A stretch of DNA of 11,102 nt from an uncultured Butyricicoccus sp. (GCA_900544475.1 UQVU01000051.1:1-11102), one strand, 5' to 3'; numbered from the stretch's first letter, positions 1 to 8,794 are shown. Program-made: numbers and translations. Notes: generated by a model from the letters alone, not told the origin.

Positions 1-2196
<2,196 letters not shown>

Positions 2197-2198
2197 TC

Positions 2199-2846
2199 TC
2201 AGCTTCTCCTGAATTCACAATCTGTCTTGCTGCATTCCTCGCAGCCTTTTCGGTGGCAGTCCTGCTGCTCGGGCGAAAGTCCGATAACCGCCGTGACCGA
2301 TTTGATGGGCGCGAGCAGACAGCTTTCCGTGACCGTCAGACCGATTTTGCGCGGCGTATCGAGCAGACGCGAGAAGTCGCGCTGGTGCTCGATGGAAAAA
2401 TCGCCGTAGCCGGGGCTGAAGCGCGGACGGCAGTACAGTCCCTCCTGCGCGGCTTTTTCCCGCACCTCTTCGTTCACCTCGTCGCAGCAGCTTTCCACCA
2501 TGGCGGCGGCGACCGCCTGTAAAATAACGGCGTCGCTCATGCGCACGGCGCTCGCGCGGGTGATCAGCCGGTCCGGCCCCACGCCGAGCGTCACCGCCAT
2601 CAGATAAACGCCCGTACAGCCTTTGAGGTTGCGTGCAAGGTTGCGGCTCTCGATGGTCACGTCCGCAATCTGCATGGTCGTATCCGAAAGAAATCGCAGC
2701 GGGAACCGGGCGGTGATGCTCTTCGGCGAAACTGCCTGCTGTAATTCGGCGGCGCAGCGCGTCAGGCTCTCCCCTACCGCCGCGTCCGGTTCGCTGCCGC
2801 GGTACCCCATATAGCGCAGCGCCTCTGCACGGTCAAAGGAAATCAT
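2199..2846 (-). CDS. Stand-alone MetH reactivation (SAM-binding) domain protein
   Basis: A 215-residue protein resembling the C-terminal reactivation domain of methionine synthase, which binds SAM so that oxidised cob(II)alamin can be reductively remethylated. Two expected motifs are visible: an RxxxGY-like segment (RFSPGYGD, 142-149), matching the SAM-binding arginine region of E. coli MetH, and a later Ser/Pro segment (LLAPIKSVTAVIGLS, 177-191) matching the second SAM contact. A C-terminal cysteine cluster (Cys197, 202, 205, 210) is absent from E. coli MetH and could bind metal. The start overlaps the metF stop in an ATGA junction, and the stop is 2 bp before metH, so all three genes are probably translationally coupled. 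The neighbouring metH lacks this domain as far as can be seen, which supports a split enzyme. The role is inferred from motifs and context, with no catalytic test possible. Confidence 0.88.
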   Translation of the reverse strand: MISFDRAEALRYMGYRGSEPDAAVGESLTRCAAELQQAVSPKSITARFPLRFLSDTTMQIADVTIESRNLARNLKGCTGVYLMAVTLGVGPDRLITRASAVRMSDAVILQAVAAAMVESCCDEVNEEVREKAAQEGLYCRPRFSPGYGDFSIEHQRDFSRLLDTPRKIGLTVTESCLLAPIKSVTAVIGLSPEQQDCHRKGCEECSKTDCEFRRS

Positions 2847-3703
2847 CCGAGGATCTCCGACAGGCTGGCCTGAATGCCTGCTGCGATTTCCGGCTTGTTC
2901 ATCGAGTAAACGTGGATGTGGTTGACGCCGTTCGCGATAAGGTCGATGATCTGCTCGGTCGCGTAGATAACGCCTGCCTGCTTCATCGCCGCCGGATTGT
3001 CGCCGAAGCGGTCAACGATTGCCTTGAAGCGCTCGGGCAGATAGGTGCCGGACATCGAGGTGATGCGCTTGATCTGGTTGACGTTGGTTACCGGCATGAT
3101 GCCCGCAATGACCGGAACGGTGATGCCCTTTTCGCGGATGCGGTACAGGAAATTGTACATGATATTGTTGTCGAAGAACATCTGCGTGGTCAGGAACTCG
3201 CAGCCTGCATCGACCTTTTCCTTCAGGTGGAGAATGTCCTCGGTCTTGTTCGCCGCCTCAACGTGACCCTCCGGGTAGCACGCGCCGCCGATGCAGAAAT
3301 CGCCCTGCGCCTTGATGTCGCGCACAAGCTCTGCCGCATAGTGGTAGTCGTTATGCGGAGCGCCGCCCTCCGGAATGTCGCCGCGCAGCGCGAGAATATT
3401 CTCGATGCCGCTCTCCTTGTACTGCTTGAGCACGTTCGCTACGTGCTCACGGGTGGAGGATACGCAGGTCAGATGCGTCAGAACGGTAACGTCGTACTTT
3501 TTCTTGAGGTCAGCCGCGATATTGACGGTGTGCGCGCTCGTGCCGCCGCCTGCGCCGTAGGTAACGCTCATGAAATCCGGGTGGAGCGCCGCAATCTCCT
3601 GCGTCGCCTTGGCAACCGACTCGTAGGTGCTGCTCGTCTTGGGCGGAAATACTTCGAAGGAAAGAGTAACCTTATCCTGCTTCAAAAGCTCAGAAATCTT
3701 CAT
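2843..3703 (-). CDS. metF: 5,10-methylenetetrahydrofolate reductase
   Basis: This flavoprotein reduces 5,10-methylene-THF to 5-methyl-THF, the methyl donor for the MetH encoded downstream. The 286-residue length is normal for bacterial MetF. Motifs in order: SFEVFPPKT near residue 15, with the conserved catalytic glutamate (Glu17); VTYGAGGGTS; LTHLTCVSSTREHV; ALRGD, with the aspartate expected to contact folate; TTQMFFDN; and PVIAGIMPVTN. The start has AGGAG nine bases upstream. The stop overlaps the next start by 4 bp (ATGA). It is the first gene of the operon, behind a TATAAT promoter and a roughly 55-base leader. I see no SAM, cobalamin or T-box riboswitch in that leader. The electron donor (NAD(P)H or ferredoxin, with or without a partner subunit) cannot be told from the sequence. 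Confidence 0.97.
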   Translation of the reverse strand: MKISELLKQDKVTLSFEVFPPKTSSTYESVAKATQEIAALHPDFMSVTYGAGGGTSAHTVNIAADLKKKYDVTVLTHLTCVSSTREHVANVLKQYKESGIENILALRGDIPEGGAPHNDYHYAAELVRDIKAQGDFCIGGACYPEGHVEAANKTEDILHLKEKVDAGCEFLTTQMFFDNNIMYNFLYRIREKGITVPVIAGIMPVTNVNQIKRITSMSGTYLPERFKAIVDRFGDNPAAMKQAGVIYATEQIIDLIANGVNHIHVYSMNKPEIAAGIQASLSEILG

Positions 3704-3720
3704 ATCTATTATCTCCTACA

Positions 3721-3755
3721 ATTTCGCTCAGAAATAGCCGTATAAATATGCGGCT
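3721..3755 (-). promoter_or_regulatory. Two abutting hairpins in the metF 5' leader
   Basis: Read on the minus strand, AGCCG and CGGCT (3755-3736) form a 5-bp stem around an A/T-rich 10-base loop. The next base begins a second stem, ATTTC and GAAAT (3735-3721), around TGAGC. The RBS follows immediately. With a transcript start near 3758, these two stems make up most of the leader. They may stabilise the mRNA or affect initiation; no known riboswitch class is recognised, and 5-bp stems can arise by chance. Confidence 0.4.
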
Positions 3756-3764
3756 TTGCTTTTT

Positions 3765-3793
3765 ATTATAGCACGACCGCCTCTTTATTTCCA
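3765..3793 (-). promoter_or_regulatory. Probable sigma-A promoter for the metF operon
   Basis: The minus strand carries a perfect TATAAT at 3770-3765. At a 17-bp spacing there is TGGAAA (3793-3788), a 4/6 match to TTGACA. The predicted start is near 3758, giving a leader of about 55 bases. The -35 region overlaps that of the divergent promoter on the plus strand. Confidence 0.6.
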
Positions 3794-3812
3794 GAAGAAA
3801 ATGCGCTATAAT
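3784..3812 (+). promoter_or_regulatory. Probable promoter for the radical SAM-thiD operon, with palindromic -10
   Basis: A perfect TATAAT lies at 3807-3812. The -35 position at 17-bp spacing is a weak TTTATT (3784-3789). The -10 is embedded in the 13-base palindrome GCTATA-A-TATAGC (3805-3817), which could be an operator or chance. The predicted leader is only about 18 bases before the TTG start at 3837. Confidence 0.5.
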
Positions 3813-3822
3813 ATAGCTGATT

Positions 3823-3830
3823 GGAGGGGG
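3823..3830 (+). promoter_or_regulatory. Ribosome binding site that selects a TTG start
   Basis: GGAGGGGG ends 6 bases before TTG at 3837 (GGAGG core to TTG is 9 bases). It is the only strong Shine-Dalgarno sequence near the 5' end of the radical SAM gene. The in-frame ATG at 3801 has no comparable site and lies upstream of the -10 box. Confidence 0.65.
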
Positions 3831-3836
3831 ATTATT

Positions 3837-4745
3837 TTGACGAGTCTGCCGGAGAGCTGCCATCTGTGCCCGCGTGCGTGCGGCGCAGACAGACGCAGAA
3901 CACGCGGCGCGTGCGGTGCAGGCGCGGAAATCGAGGCCGCGCGGGCGTCGCTTCATTTATGGGAAGAGCCTGTCATTTCGGGCGAAAAAGGCTCGGGAAC
4001 CGTGTTCTTTTCGCATTGTTCGCTCGGCTGCGTGTTCTGCCAGAACCGCGCCATCAGCCGCAGAGAGGCCGCCGGGCGCCCGATTTCGCCCGAGAGCCTG
4101 GCCGCGACCTTTCTGTCGCTTGAGAAAAAGGGCGCGGCCAACATCAACCTTGTGACCGGCGCACATTACGTGCCACAGATCATACATTCTCTCGATATTG
4201 CCCGAGCAGAGGGACTGACGATACCCGTTGTCTATAATTCGAGCGGCTACGAGTGCGCGGAAACGCTGCGTATGCTCGAAGGGTACGTGGACATCTACCT
4301 GCCGGACTATAAATATTACAGCAGCTATTACGCTGCGCTTTACTCTCACGAGGAGGATTACCGCGACTTTGCCGTGCCGGCCATTGACGAAATGGTGCGG
4401 CAGACCGGTGCGCCGCAGTTCGACGAGCACGGTATGCTGACGCGCGGCACGGTCGTGCGCCATCTCATGCTGCCCGGCCTTGCGGGCGACACCTCGCAGG
4501 TGCTGCGCGATATTGCCGCCCGCTGGAGCAGCCGCGTGCTTGTGAGCCTGATGCGGCAGTACACGCCGTTCGACATGGGCGCGTATCCCGAGCTCGACCG
4601 CACGATCACGGCGGCGGAGTACGAAACCGCCTGCGAGGAATTCCGCGAGCTGGGTCTCGGCGGCTTCTTTCAGCAGGACGAGTCCATCGGTGAGAGCTTT
4701 ATTCCTGCCTTTGACGGCAGCGGACTGGAGGAAACAGAAAAATGA
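3837..4745 (+). CDS. Radical SAM protein, PflA-like (PflX/COG1313 type)
   Basis: A cytoplasmic radical SAM enzyme of 302 residues, counted from a TTG start. The CxxxCxxC motif that ligates the 4Fe-4S cluster and SAM is at Cys61, Cys65 and Cys68 (CSLGCVFCQN). An N-terminal cysteine group (CHLCPRAC at 8-15, then Cys26) is typical of this subfamily and may bind another metal or cluster. Later segments (NLVTGAHYVPQI, PVVYNSSGYE, DIYLPDYKYY, PGLAGDT, LMRQYTPF) fit a partial TIM barrel of the family often annotated 'pyruvate formate-lyase activating enzyme-like'. No glycyl radical enzyme gene is adjacent, so the substrate is unknown and a true PFL-activating role is not supported. The stop overlaps the thiD start (ATGA), so the two are coupled. 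The start was chosen on the GGAGGGGG site; upstream in-frame starts would include the promoter. Confidence 0.85.
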   Translation: MTSLPESCHLCPRACGADRRRTRGACGAGAEIEAARASLHLWEEPVISGEKGSGTVFFSHCSLGCVFCQNRAISRREAAGRPISPESLAATFLSLEKKGAANINLVTGAHYVPQIIHSLDIARAEGLTIPVVYNSSGYECAETLRMLEGYVDIYLPDYKYYSSYYAALYSHEEDYRDFAVPAIDEMVRQTGAPQFDEHGMLTRGTVVRHLMLPGLAGDTSQVLRDIAARWSSRVLVSLMRQYTPFDMGAYPELDRTITAAEYETACEEFRELGLGGFFQQDESIGESFIPAFDGSGLEETEK

Positions 4746-5524
4746 AAAACCTGCTCAGCATTGCAGGCACCGACCCGACCGGCGGTGCAGGCATTCAGAC
4801 CGACCTCAAGACCTTTGAGGCGCACGGCGAATACGGCATGGCGGTCATTGCCGCCGTCGTGGCGCAGAACACCTTTCACGTGACCGAAATGCAGGCCATG
4901 CCGGCGGAGCTTGTCGGCAAGCAGATCGAATGCGTCTTTGAGGACATCCGTCCGGACGCGGTCAAAATCGGCATGCTCTATGACGCCGAGATCATTCACG
5001 AGGTCGCGGAGCGTCTGCGTGCGCACCACGCGGAGAACATCGTGCTCGACCCGGTGATGATGTCGTCGAGCGGTCAGACGCTGCTGCGCCGGGACGCCGC
5101 CGAAACGCTCATCCGTGAGCTTTTCCCGCTCTGCACACTCGTCACGCCCAATCTGCACGAAGCCGCCGCTATCTGCGGTCGCGAAATCGCAGACCGAAAC
5201 GGCATGGAGCAGGCAGCGCGCGAAATCGCGGACAAGACCGGCGGCGCGGTGCTCGTCAAGGGCGGGCATCTGGCGGACTGCGCGGACGACCTGCTGTTCG
5301 ACGGGACGGAGTGCCACTGGTTCCCCTCTCCGCGCATCAATAACCCCAACACGCACGGCACCGGCTGCACGCTGTCCTCGGCGATCGCCTGCAACCTCGC
5401 AGAGGGACATTCGCTCACGGCGAGCGTCCGCCGCGCCAAGCTCTACCTCACCGCCTGCATCGCCTATGGTCTCAATCTCGGCCACGGCTCGGGTCCCTTG
5501 CAGCACAAGGTAGACTGGGAATAA
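4742..5524 (+). CDS. thiD: Hydroxymethylpyrimidine/phosphomethylpyrimidine kinase
   Basis: This ribokinase-fold kinase phosphorylates HMP to HMP-P and then HMP-PP, the pyrimidine half used by thiamine phosphate synthase (ThiE, encoded at 9051-9683). The 260-residue length is typical. Motifs: SIAGTDPTGGAGIQTDLKTF at 6-25; AQNT at 41-44, in the pyrimidine-binding region; DPVMMSSSGQTLL near 103; the anion-hole/ATP motif NTHGTGC at 203-209, with the conserved Cys209; and a GHGSGPLQH end. ThiD is favoured over pyridoxal kinase because of this GTGCT version of the signature and the C-terminal GHGxGP; a dual HMP/pyridoxine activity is possible. GGAGG lies ten bases before the ATG, and the start overlaps the stop of the radical SAM gene. 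A bidirectional terminator follows. Confidence 0.94.
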   Translation: MKNLLSIAGTDPTGGAGIQTDLKTFEAHGEYGMAVIAAVVAQNTFHVTEMQAMPAELVGKQIECVFEDIRPDAVKIGMLYDAEIIHEVAERLRAHHAENIVLDPVMMSSSGQTLLRRDAAETLIRELFPLCTLVTPNLHEAAAICGREIADRNGMEQAAREIADKTGGAVLVKGGHLADCADDLLFDGTECHWFPSPRINNPNTHGTGCTLSSAIACNLAEGHSLTASVRRAKLYLTACIAYGLNLGHGSGPLQHKVDWE

Positions 5525-5528
5525 AAAT

Positions 5529-5570
5529 GCAGTCCTCCGCTCCGGTTTTATCCGGCAGAGGACTGCTTTT
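5529..5570. terminator. Bidirectional terminator between thiD and the WYL regulator
   Basis: GCAGTCCTC at 5529-5537 pairs perfectly with GAGGACTGC at 5558-5566, with an inner CCGG/CCGG extension around a TTTTAT loop. TTTT follows on the plus strand and ATTTTTAT on the minus strand. It fits intrinsic termination for both converging genes. Confidence 0.9.
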
Positions 5571-6581
5571 CTATTCTTCGAGCTGTTCGAGCAGCAGCTT
5601 GCGGAAGGCTTCGCACACGCTCTGCGGGCCGACGATGCGCACCGCGCCGTTCAGGCCGACCACCCATGCGTAAAACTGCGGACTGAGCGCCACGGTCACG
5701 CTCGCGAAAAAGTGCGCCCCGTCGTCCGGCTGCACCATCAGCTCCTTGCCGAAGCGGTCGCGCAGAATGTTGATGGCGTCCTTGCGGCAGCGCAGCCGCA
5801 CGCGCTCCTCGTGGCCGGTAAACATGCCGAACATCTTGCGTGAGTACGCCGCCGGACTGAAATTATCGCGGAAATGCTGTGCGCCCTCGCGGTGCTTGTC
5901 CGTCAGCTGTATCTTTTCCATCTTGTCCACGCGGTAGTTGCGGATGCGCGAGCCTTCGGGCGCGGAGGCGTCGTAAGCAATCAGATAATAGTTCTCGTTG
6001 TCCCACGTAAGCGCCCACGGACTGACGCAGTAGAATTCGCTGTTGTGACGGAACTCGCGGTAGATTTTGTCAGGGCGATTGAAGTCGAGCGCCCAGTTAA
6101 AATAGAGAAACCGTATCTGCACGCCCTTCGAAATCGCGCGGTGCAGGGCGTCGATGTTGTAGTAGATTTTCTCGTCGATGTTCTTGAGGCGGTCGCTTAC
6201 GTAGACCTGCCGCTGAAGCTCACGCGCCTCGCTGCGGCTCGCCAGCGACTCCAGCTTGCGTATCAGCTCGCGGCTTTTCTTTTCGGTGATGAAACGCGAG
6301 CACTCGATGGCGTCCACGAGCAATTTAAGCTCCGCAAGCTCAAAATCACGCGACGCAACGCTGTATCCGCCGCCCGGGCCGCGCTGAAGGATAATGTCCA
6401 TGCCGAAGTCCCGGAGCGCGTTCACATCGGCGTAAATCGTCTTGCGGTCGGCGCTGACGCCCAGCTCTTCCAGCCTGTCCACCAGCTGTTCGGCGTTCAG
6501 ATGATGGTTCTCGTCGGTCTCTTCGAGCAGAATGCGGCGCAGGAACAGGAGCTTCAGTTTCTGGTTCTGGCTCTTCGGCAT
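5571..6581 (-). CDS. WYL-domain HTH transcriptional regulator
   Basis: A 336-residue DeoR/YafY-type regulator. Residues about 1-75 form a winged helix-turn-helix: LNAEQLVDRLEELGVSADRKTIYADVNALRDFG is the DNA-reading part and RGPGGGYSV the wing. Residues about 140-225 form the ligand-sensing WYL domain: the module's aromatic strand appears as WDNENYYLIAY (193-203, a YYL version of the eponymous WYL), followed by the arginine-rich RIRNYRVDKM (212-221). The C-terminal 100 residues match the WCX extension. WYL domains are thought to bind nucleic acid or nucleotide ligands. The start ATG at 6581 is behind AAGAAGG; a longer frame to 6749 would run through its own promoter. It is divergent from the tyrosine recombinase, which makes autoregulation and control of that operon a reasonable but unproven guess. 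Confidence 0.92.
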   Translation of the reverse strand: MPKSQNQKLKLLFLRRILLEETDENHHLNAEQLVDRLEELGVSADRKTIYADVNALRDFGMDIILQRGPGGGYSVASRDFELAELKLLVDAIECSRFITEKKSRELIRKLESLASRSEARELQRQVYVSDRLKNIDEKIYYNIDALHRAISKGVQIRFLYFNWALDFNRPDKIYREFRHNSEFYCVSPWALTWDNENYYLIAYDASAPEGSRIRNYRVDKMEKIQLTDKHREGAQHFRDNFSPAAYSRKMFGMFTGHEERVRLRCRKDAINILRDRFGKELMVQPDDGAHFFASVTVALSPQFYAWVVGLNGAVRIVGPQSVCEAFRKLLLEQLEE

Positions 6582-6617
6582 GGGATACGCCTTCTTTCGG
6601 GGTGTTTTATTGGACTC

Positions 6618-6646
6618 ATTATAACGCTGTCCCTCGGAAAAATCAA
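6618..6646 (-). promoter_or_regulatory. Sigma-A promoter of the WYL regulator
   Basis: On the minus strand TTGATT (6646-6641) and a perfect TATAAT (6623-6618) are separated by exactly 17 bp. This is the best consensus promoter in the window, and it decides in favour of the ATG at 6581 over the longer frame. Confidence 0.82.
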
Positions 6647-6654
6647 TCCGCCTC

Positions 6655-6683
6655 TCGAAATTCCACAGATTTTGTGCTATACT
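6655..6683 (+). promoter_or_regulatory. Probable promoter of the recombinase-ribokinase operon
   Basis: An extended -10 (TGC followed by TATACT, 6675-6683) has TCGAAA (6655-6660) at 17-bp spacing. The final T of the -10 is also the first base of the hairpin repeat at 6683. A short interrupted inverted repeat (CACA...TGTG, 6664-6676) lies between the two boxes and could be an operator. Only 8 bp separate this -35 from that of the WYL gene. Confidence 0.55.
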
Positions 6684-6727
6684 TAAGGCAACACCGCACA
6701 ATGAAAGCTGCGGCGGTATTGCCTTAA
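6683..6727. repeat. Palindromic element, copy 1 (45 bp, TTAA ends)
   Basis: The arms TTAAGGCAA (6683-6691) and TTGCCTTAA (6719-6727) are perfectly complementary. They are followed inward by one C-A mismatch and by ACCGC/GCGGT, and the loop contains ACAATGAAAGCTGCG. It matches copy 2 at 8931 throughout, except one T/C change and an 18-bp internal deletion. The deletion lies between GCGG repeats, suggesting slippage. It would be transcribed as the 5' leader hairpin of the recombinase mRNA. It resembles a small non-autonomous mobile element or REP-like repeat; TTAA could be the target duplication. Confidence 0.85.
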
Positions 6728-6763
6728 CTTGAGAGTATATACCCCGCAAAAGGAGGTTTCCGC

Positions 6764-7828
6764 ATGGAGCGACCCATGTCCGAATACGCCGCCGATGCCC
6801 CGCGCATCCTGCGCGATTTTCTGACCTATATTTCGACCATTCAGGGCAAGTCCGCCAAGACCGCCCACGAATATTACCTTGACCTGCGGCTGTTTCTGCG
6901 CGTCGTCAAGCACAACAAGGGACTCGTGCCGCGCGAGCTTCCCATCGACCGCATCTCTATCGAGGATGTGGACATCGACTTTATCCGAACCATCACGCTG
7001 AGCGACGCCTACGACTACCTGCAATATATGTCGGGCGAGCGCCCCACGCAGCAGAACAGTCCGGATACGGATTTCGGTCTGAGTGTCAATTCCCGCGCAC
7101 GCAAGGTTTCGGCGATCCGCGCGTTTTTCCGCTATCTGACCGACAAGAAGCATCTGCTCGAAAGCAACCCGATGGCAAGCCTCGAATCCCCCACCATCCG
7201 CAAGACGCTCCCGGTCTATCTGACCGAGGACGACAGCATCAAGCTGCTTGAAGCGGTGCAGGGCGAGTACGCCGAGCGGGATTACTGCATTCTGACGCTG
7301 TTTCTCAACTGCGGTCTGCGTGTGTCCGAGCTGGTCGGACTCAATCTGACCGACTTTCAGCGCGACACCGTGCGCGTCACCGGCAAGGGCGGCAAGCAGC
7401 GCACGGTCTACCTGAACGAGGCGTGCGCCGAGGCCATCAACGCCTACCTGCCGCATCGTCTGCGTCCGCATGACAGGGACAAGAACGCCCTCTTCATCAG
7501 CCGCAACCGCAACCGCATCAGCGTGCAGACCGTCAAGTGGCTGGTCAAGAAATACGTCGGGCAGGCGGGCCTCAACACCCACAAATATTCCGCGCACAAG
7601 CTGCGCCACACCGCTGCAACGCTCATGTACCAGAACGGCGTCGATATCCGCACTTTGCAGACCATTCTGGGGCACACGAGCGTCAGCACGACCATGATCT
7701 ACACCCACATCGAGGACAGCAGCCTGCGCGAGGCCGCACAGCGAAACCCGCTTTCGGCAGTGCATCCGCGTGCGCCGCACGCCCCGGATAACGATACAGA
7801 ACAGGAGGAGAACCATGAAGATACTTAA
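6764..7828 (+). CDS. Tyrosine recombinase, XerC/XerD-like
   Basis: A 354-residue site-specific recombinase that cuts and rejoins DNA through a 3'-phosphotyrosine. The N-terminal SAM-like core-binding domain covers about 10-130 (FLTYISTIQGKSAKTAHEYY; AIRAFFRYLT). The catalytic domain covers about 150-330 with all expected residues: Arg186 (GLRVSEL), Lys208 (GKGGKQR), His278 and Arg281 (HKLRHT), His304 (GHTS) and Tyr313 (MIYTH). It is some 50 residues longer than E. coli XerC/D, through an insertion around 50-105 and a Pro/His/Glu-rich tail after 330. AGGAGG lies seven bases upstream of the chosen ATG. It could be the chromosome-dimer-resolving Xer enzyme or a dedicated integrase/invertase; no dif-like or att site is recognisable nearby. 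Its end overlaps rbsK by 14 bp in another frame. Confidence 0.93.
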   Translation: MERPMSEYAADAPRILRDFLTYISTIQGKSAKTAHEYYLDLRLFLRVVKHNKGLVPRELPIDRISIEDVDIDFIRTITLSDAYDYLQYMSGERPTQQNSPDTDFGLSVNSRARKVSAIRAFFRYLTDKKHLLESNPMASLESPTIRKTLPVYLTEDDSIKLLEAVQGEYAERDYCILTLFLNCGLRVSELVGLNLTDFQRDTVRVTGKGGKQRTVYLNEACAEAINAYLPHRLRPHDRDKNALFISRNRNRISVQTVKWLVKKYVGQAGLNTHKYSAHKLRHTAATLMYQNGVDIRTLQTILGHTSVSTTMIYTHIEDSSLREAAQRNPLSAVHPRAPHAPDNDTEQEENHEDT

Positions 7829-8735
7829 TTTCGGTTCACTGAACATTGATAACGTTTACACCGTCGAGGAATTTGTCCGTCCCGGCGAAACCGTCACCGC
7901 GCAGAGCCGCACGGTTTTCGCGGGCGGCAAGGGCCTCAATCAGTCGCTCGCGGCGGCGCGTGCAGGCGCGGACGTCATTCACGCCGGTGCGGTCGGCTCG
8001 GACGGCGGTTTTCTCATCGACCTGCTCGAACAGTCCGGCGTTGATGTCAGCCGCCTTCTCGAAACCGACACGCCCACCGGTCACACGGTCATCGAGGTCG
8101 ATGCCGAGGGCGAAAACCGCATTCTCGTCTGGGGCGGCGCGAACCGCGAGCTGACGCACAGCTATCTGGAAAAGATTTTCTCATGCGGTGAGGAGGGCGA
8201 CATCGTTCTGCTCCAGAACGAAACCAACCTCACCGAAACCATCATCCGCCGTGCGCACGGTCTGGGTTTTCGCGTAGTGTTCAACCCATCCCCGTTCCCG
8301 GCGCACCCCGAGCAGCTCCCGCTCGAGGACGTGGACGTATTCATCGTCAACGAGGCCGAGGCGACGCAGCTGACCGGCGCGCCCGAAGGCACCGCCCCCG
8401 CTACCCTGCTTGAGCATCTGCACACCAAGTTCCCGTCCGCCGACCTCGTTGTTACGGCAGGCGAACTCGGCTCAATCGCGCTGCTGAGCGGCACGCAGTA
8501 CGCGCAGGAGGCGTTCCCCGTGACCGTTATCGACACCACGGGCGCGGGCGACACGTTCTGCGGCTATTTCCTCGCGGCTGCCTGTGCCCGCCGCTCTCCG
8601 CAGATGGCGCTCAGCGAGGCATCCGCTGCCGCCGCACTCGCGGTCTCCCGTGCAGGTGCCGCGCCCTCCATCCCACAGGCGGACGAGGTGCGCACCTTTC
8701 TGAAGAAGCGGATGTTCCTCCAGCAGATCGAGTGA
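7815..8735 (+). CDS. rbsK: Ribokinase-family (PfkB) sugar kinase
   Basis: A 306-residue PfkB kinase that should phosphorylate D-ribose at O5 for entry into the pentose phosphate pathway. The substrate-binding signature GGKGLNQSLAAARAG (37-51) and the ATP/anion-hole signature DTTGAGD (240-246, Asp246 the catalytic base) are intact. NPSPFP at 157-162 and NEAE at 179-182 match ribokinases better than fructokinases or adenosine kinases. The GGKGxNQ form is characteristic of RbsK, but substrate assignment from sequence is uncertain, and no ribose transporter or rbsD lies nearby. The ATG at 7815 was chosen because AGGAGG precedes it by 7 bases inside the recombinase gene; a longer frame from 7770 lacks a site. 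It is probably co-transcribed with and coupled to the recombinase. Confidence 0.88.
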   Translation: MKILNFGSLNIDNVYTVEEFVRPGETVTAQSRTVFAGGKGLNQSLAAARAGADVIHAGAVGSDGGFLIDLLEQSGVDVSRLLETDTPTGHTVIEVDAEGENRILVWGGANRELTHSYLEKIFSCGEEGDIVLLQNETNLTETIIRRAHGLGFRVVFNPSPFPAHPEQLPLEDVDVFIVNEAEATQLTGAPEGTAPATLLEHLHTKFPSADLVVTAGELGSIALLSGTQYAQEAFPVTVIDTTGAGDTFCGYFLAAACARRSPQMALSEASAAAALAVSRAGAAPSIPQADEVRTFLKKRMFLQQIE

Positions 8736-8771
8736 TAAAACCGGAATGAGTCCGATTTATTTCCCTTATTG

Positions 8772-8794
8772 TTCGATATACTTGAACCATCGAA
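8772..8794 (+). promoter_or_regulatory. Inverted repeat with -10-like box before the small ORF
   Basis: TTCGAT (8772-8777) and ATCGAA (8789-8794) are perfect inverted repeats around an 11-base spacer, and TATACT at 8777-8782 resembles a -10 box. No good -35 is present. It could be an operator or a weak promoter giving the small gene its own transcript; otherwise the gene depends on read-through from rbsK. Confidence 0.3.

Noticed and set aside
2912..3745. 277-codon plus-strand frame opposite metF
   Set aside because: Antisense shadow of metF with no recognisable motif or ribosome binding site.
3756..3836. N-terminal extension of the radical SAM protein, from an earlier start at 3756 or ATG 3801
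   Set aside because: The extension would include the TATAAT promoter and has no Shine-Dalgarno site, whereas TTG 3837 follows GGAGGGGG and begins just before the conserved cysteine group.
3704..3836. SAM, cobalamin or T-box riboswitch before metF, or a dif-like Xer site in the A/T-rich gap
   Set aside because: The leader is about 55 bases with no conserved riboswitch core, and the palindromic GCTATAATATAGC is much shorter than a 28-bp dif site and is explained by the promoter.
6582..6749. 56-residue N-terminal extension of the WYL regulator
   Set aside because: It would run through hairpin repeat copy 1 and the consensus promoter TTGATT-17-TATAAT at 6646-6618; ATG 6581 has an RBS and begins the normal HTH domain.
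6683..7846. 387-codon minus-strand frame
   Set aside because: Antisense to the recombinase, which has all catalytic residues; the shadow has no family features.
8742..8754. Possible terminator hairpin just after rbsK (CGGA...TCCG then ATTTATTT)
   Set aside because: The stem is only four base pairs and the following tract is not a continuous T run. The stronger terminator is at 9004-9040.
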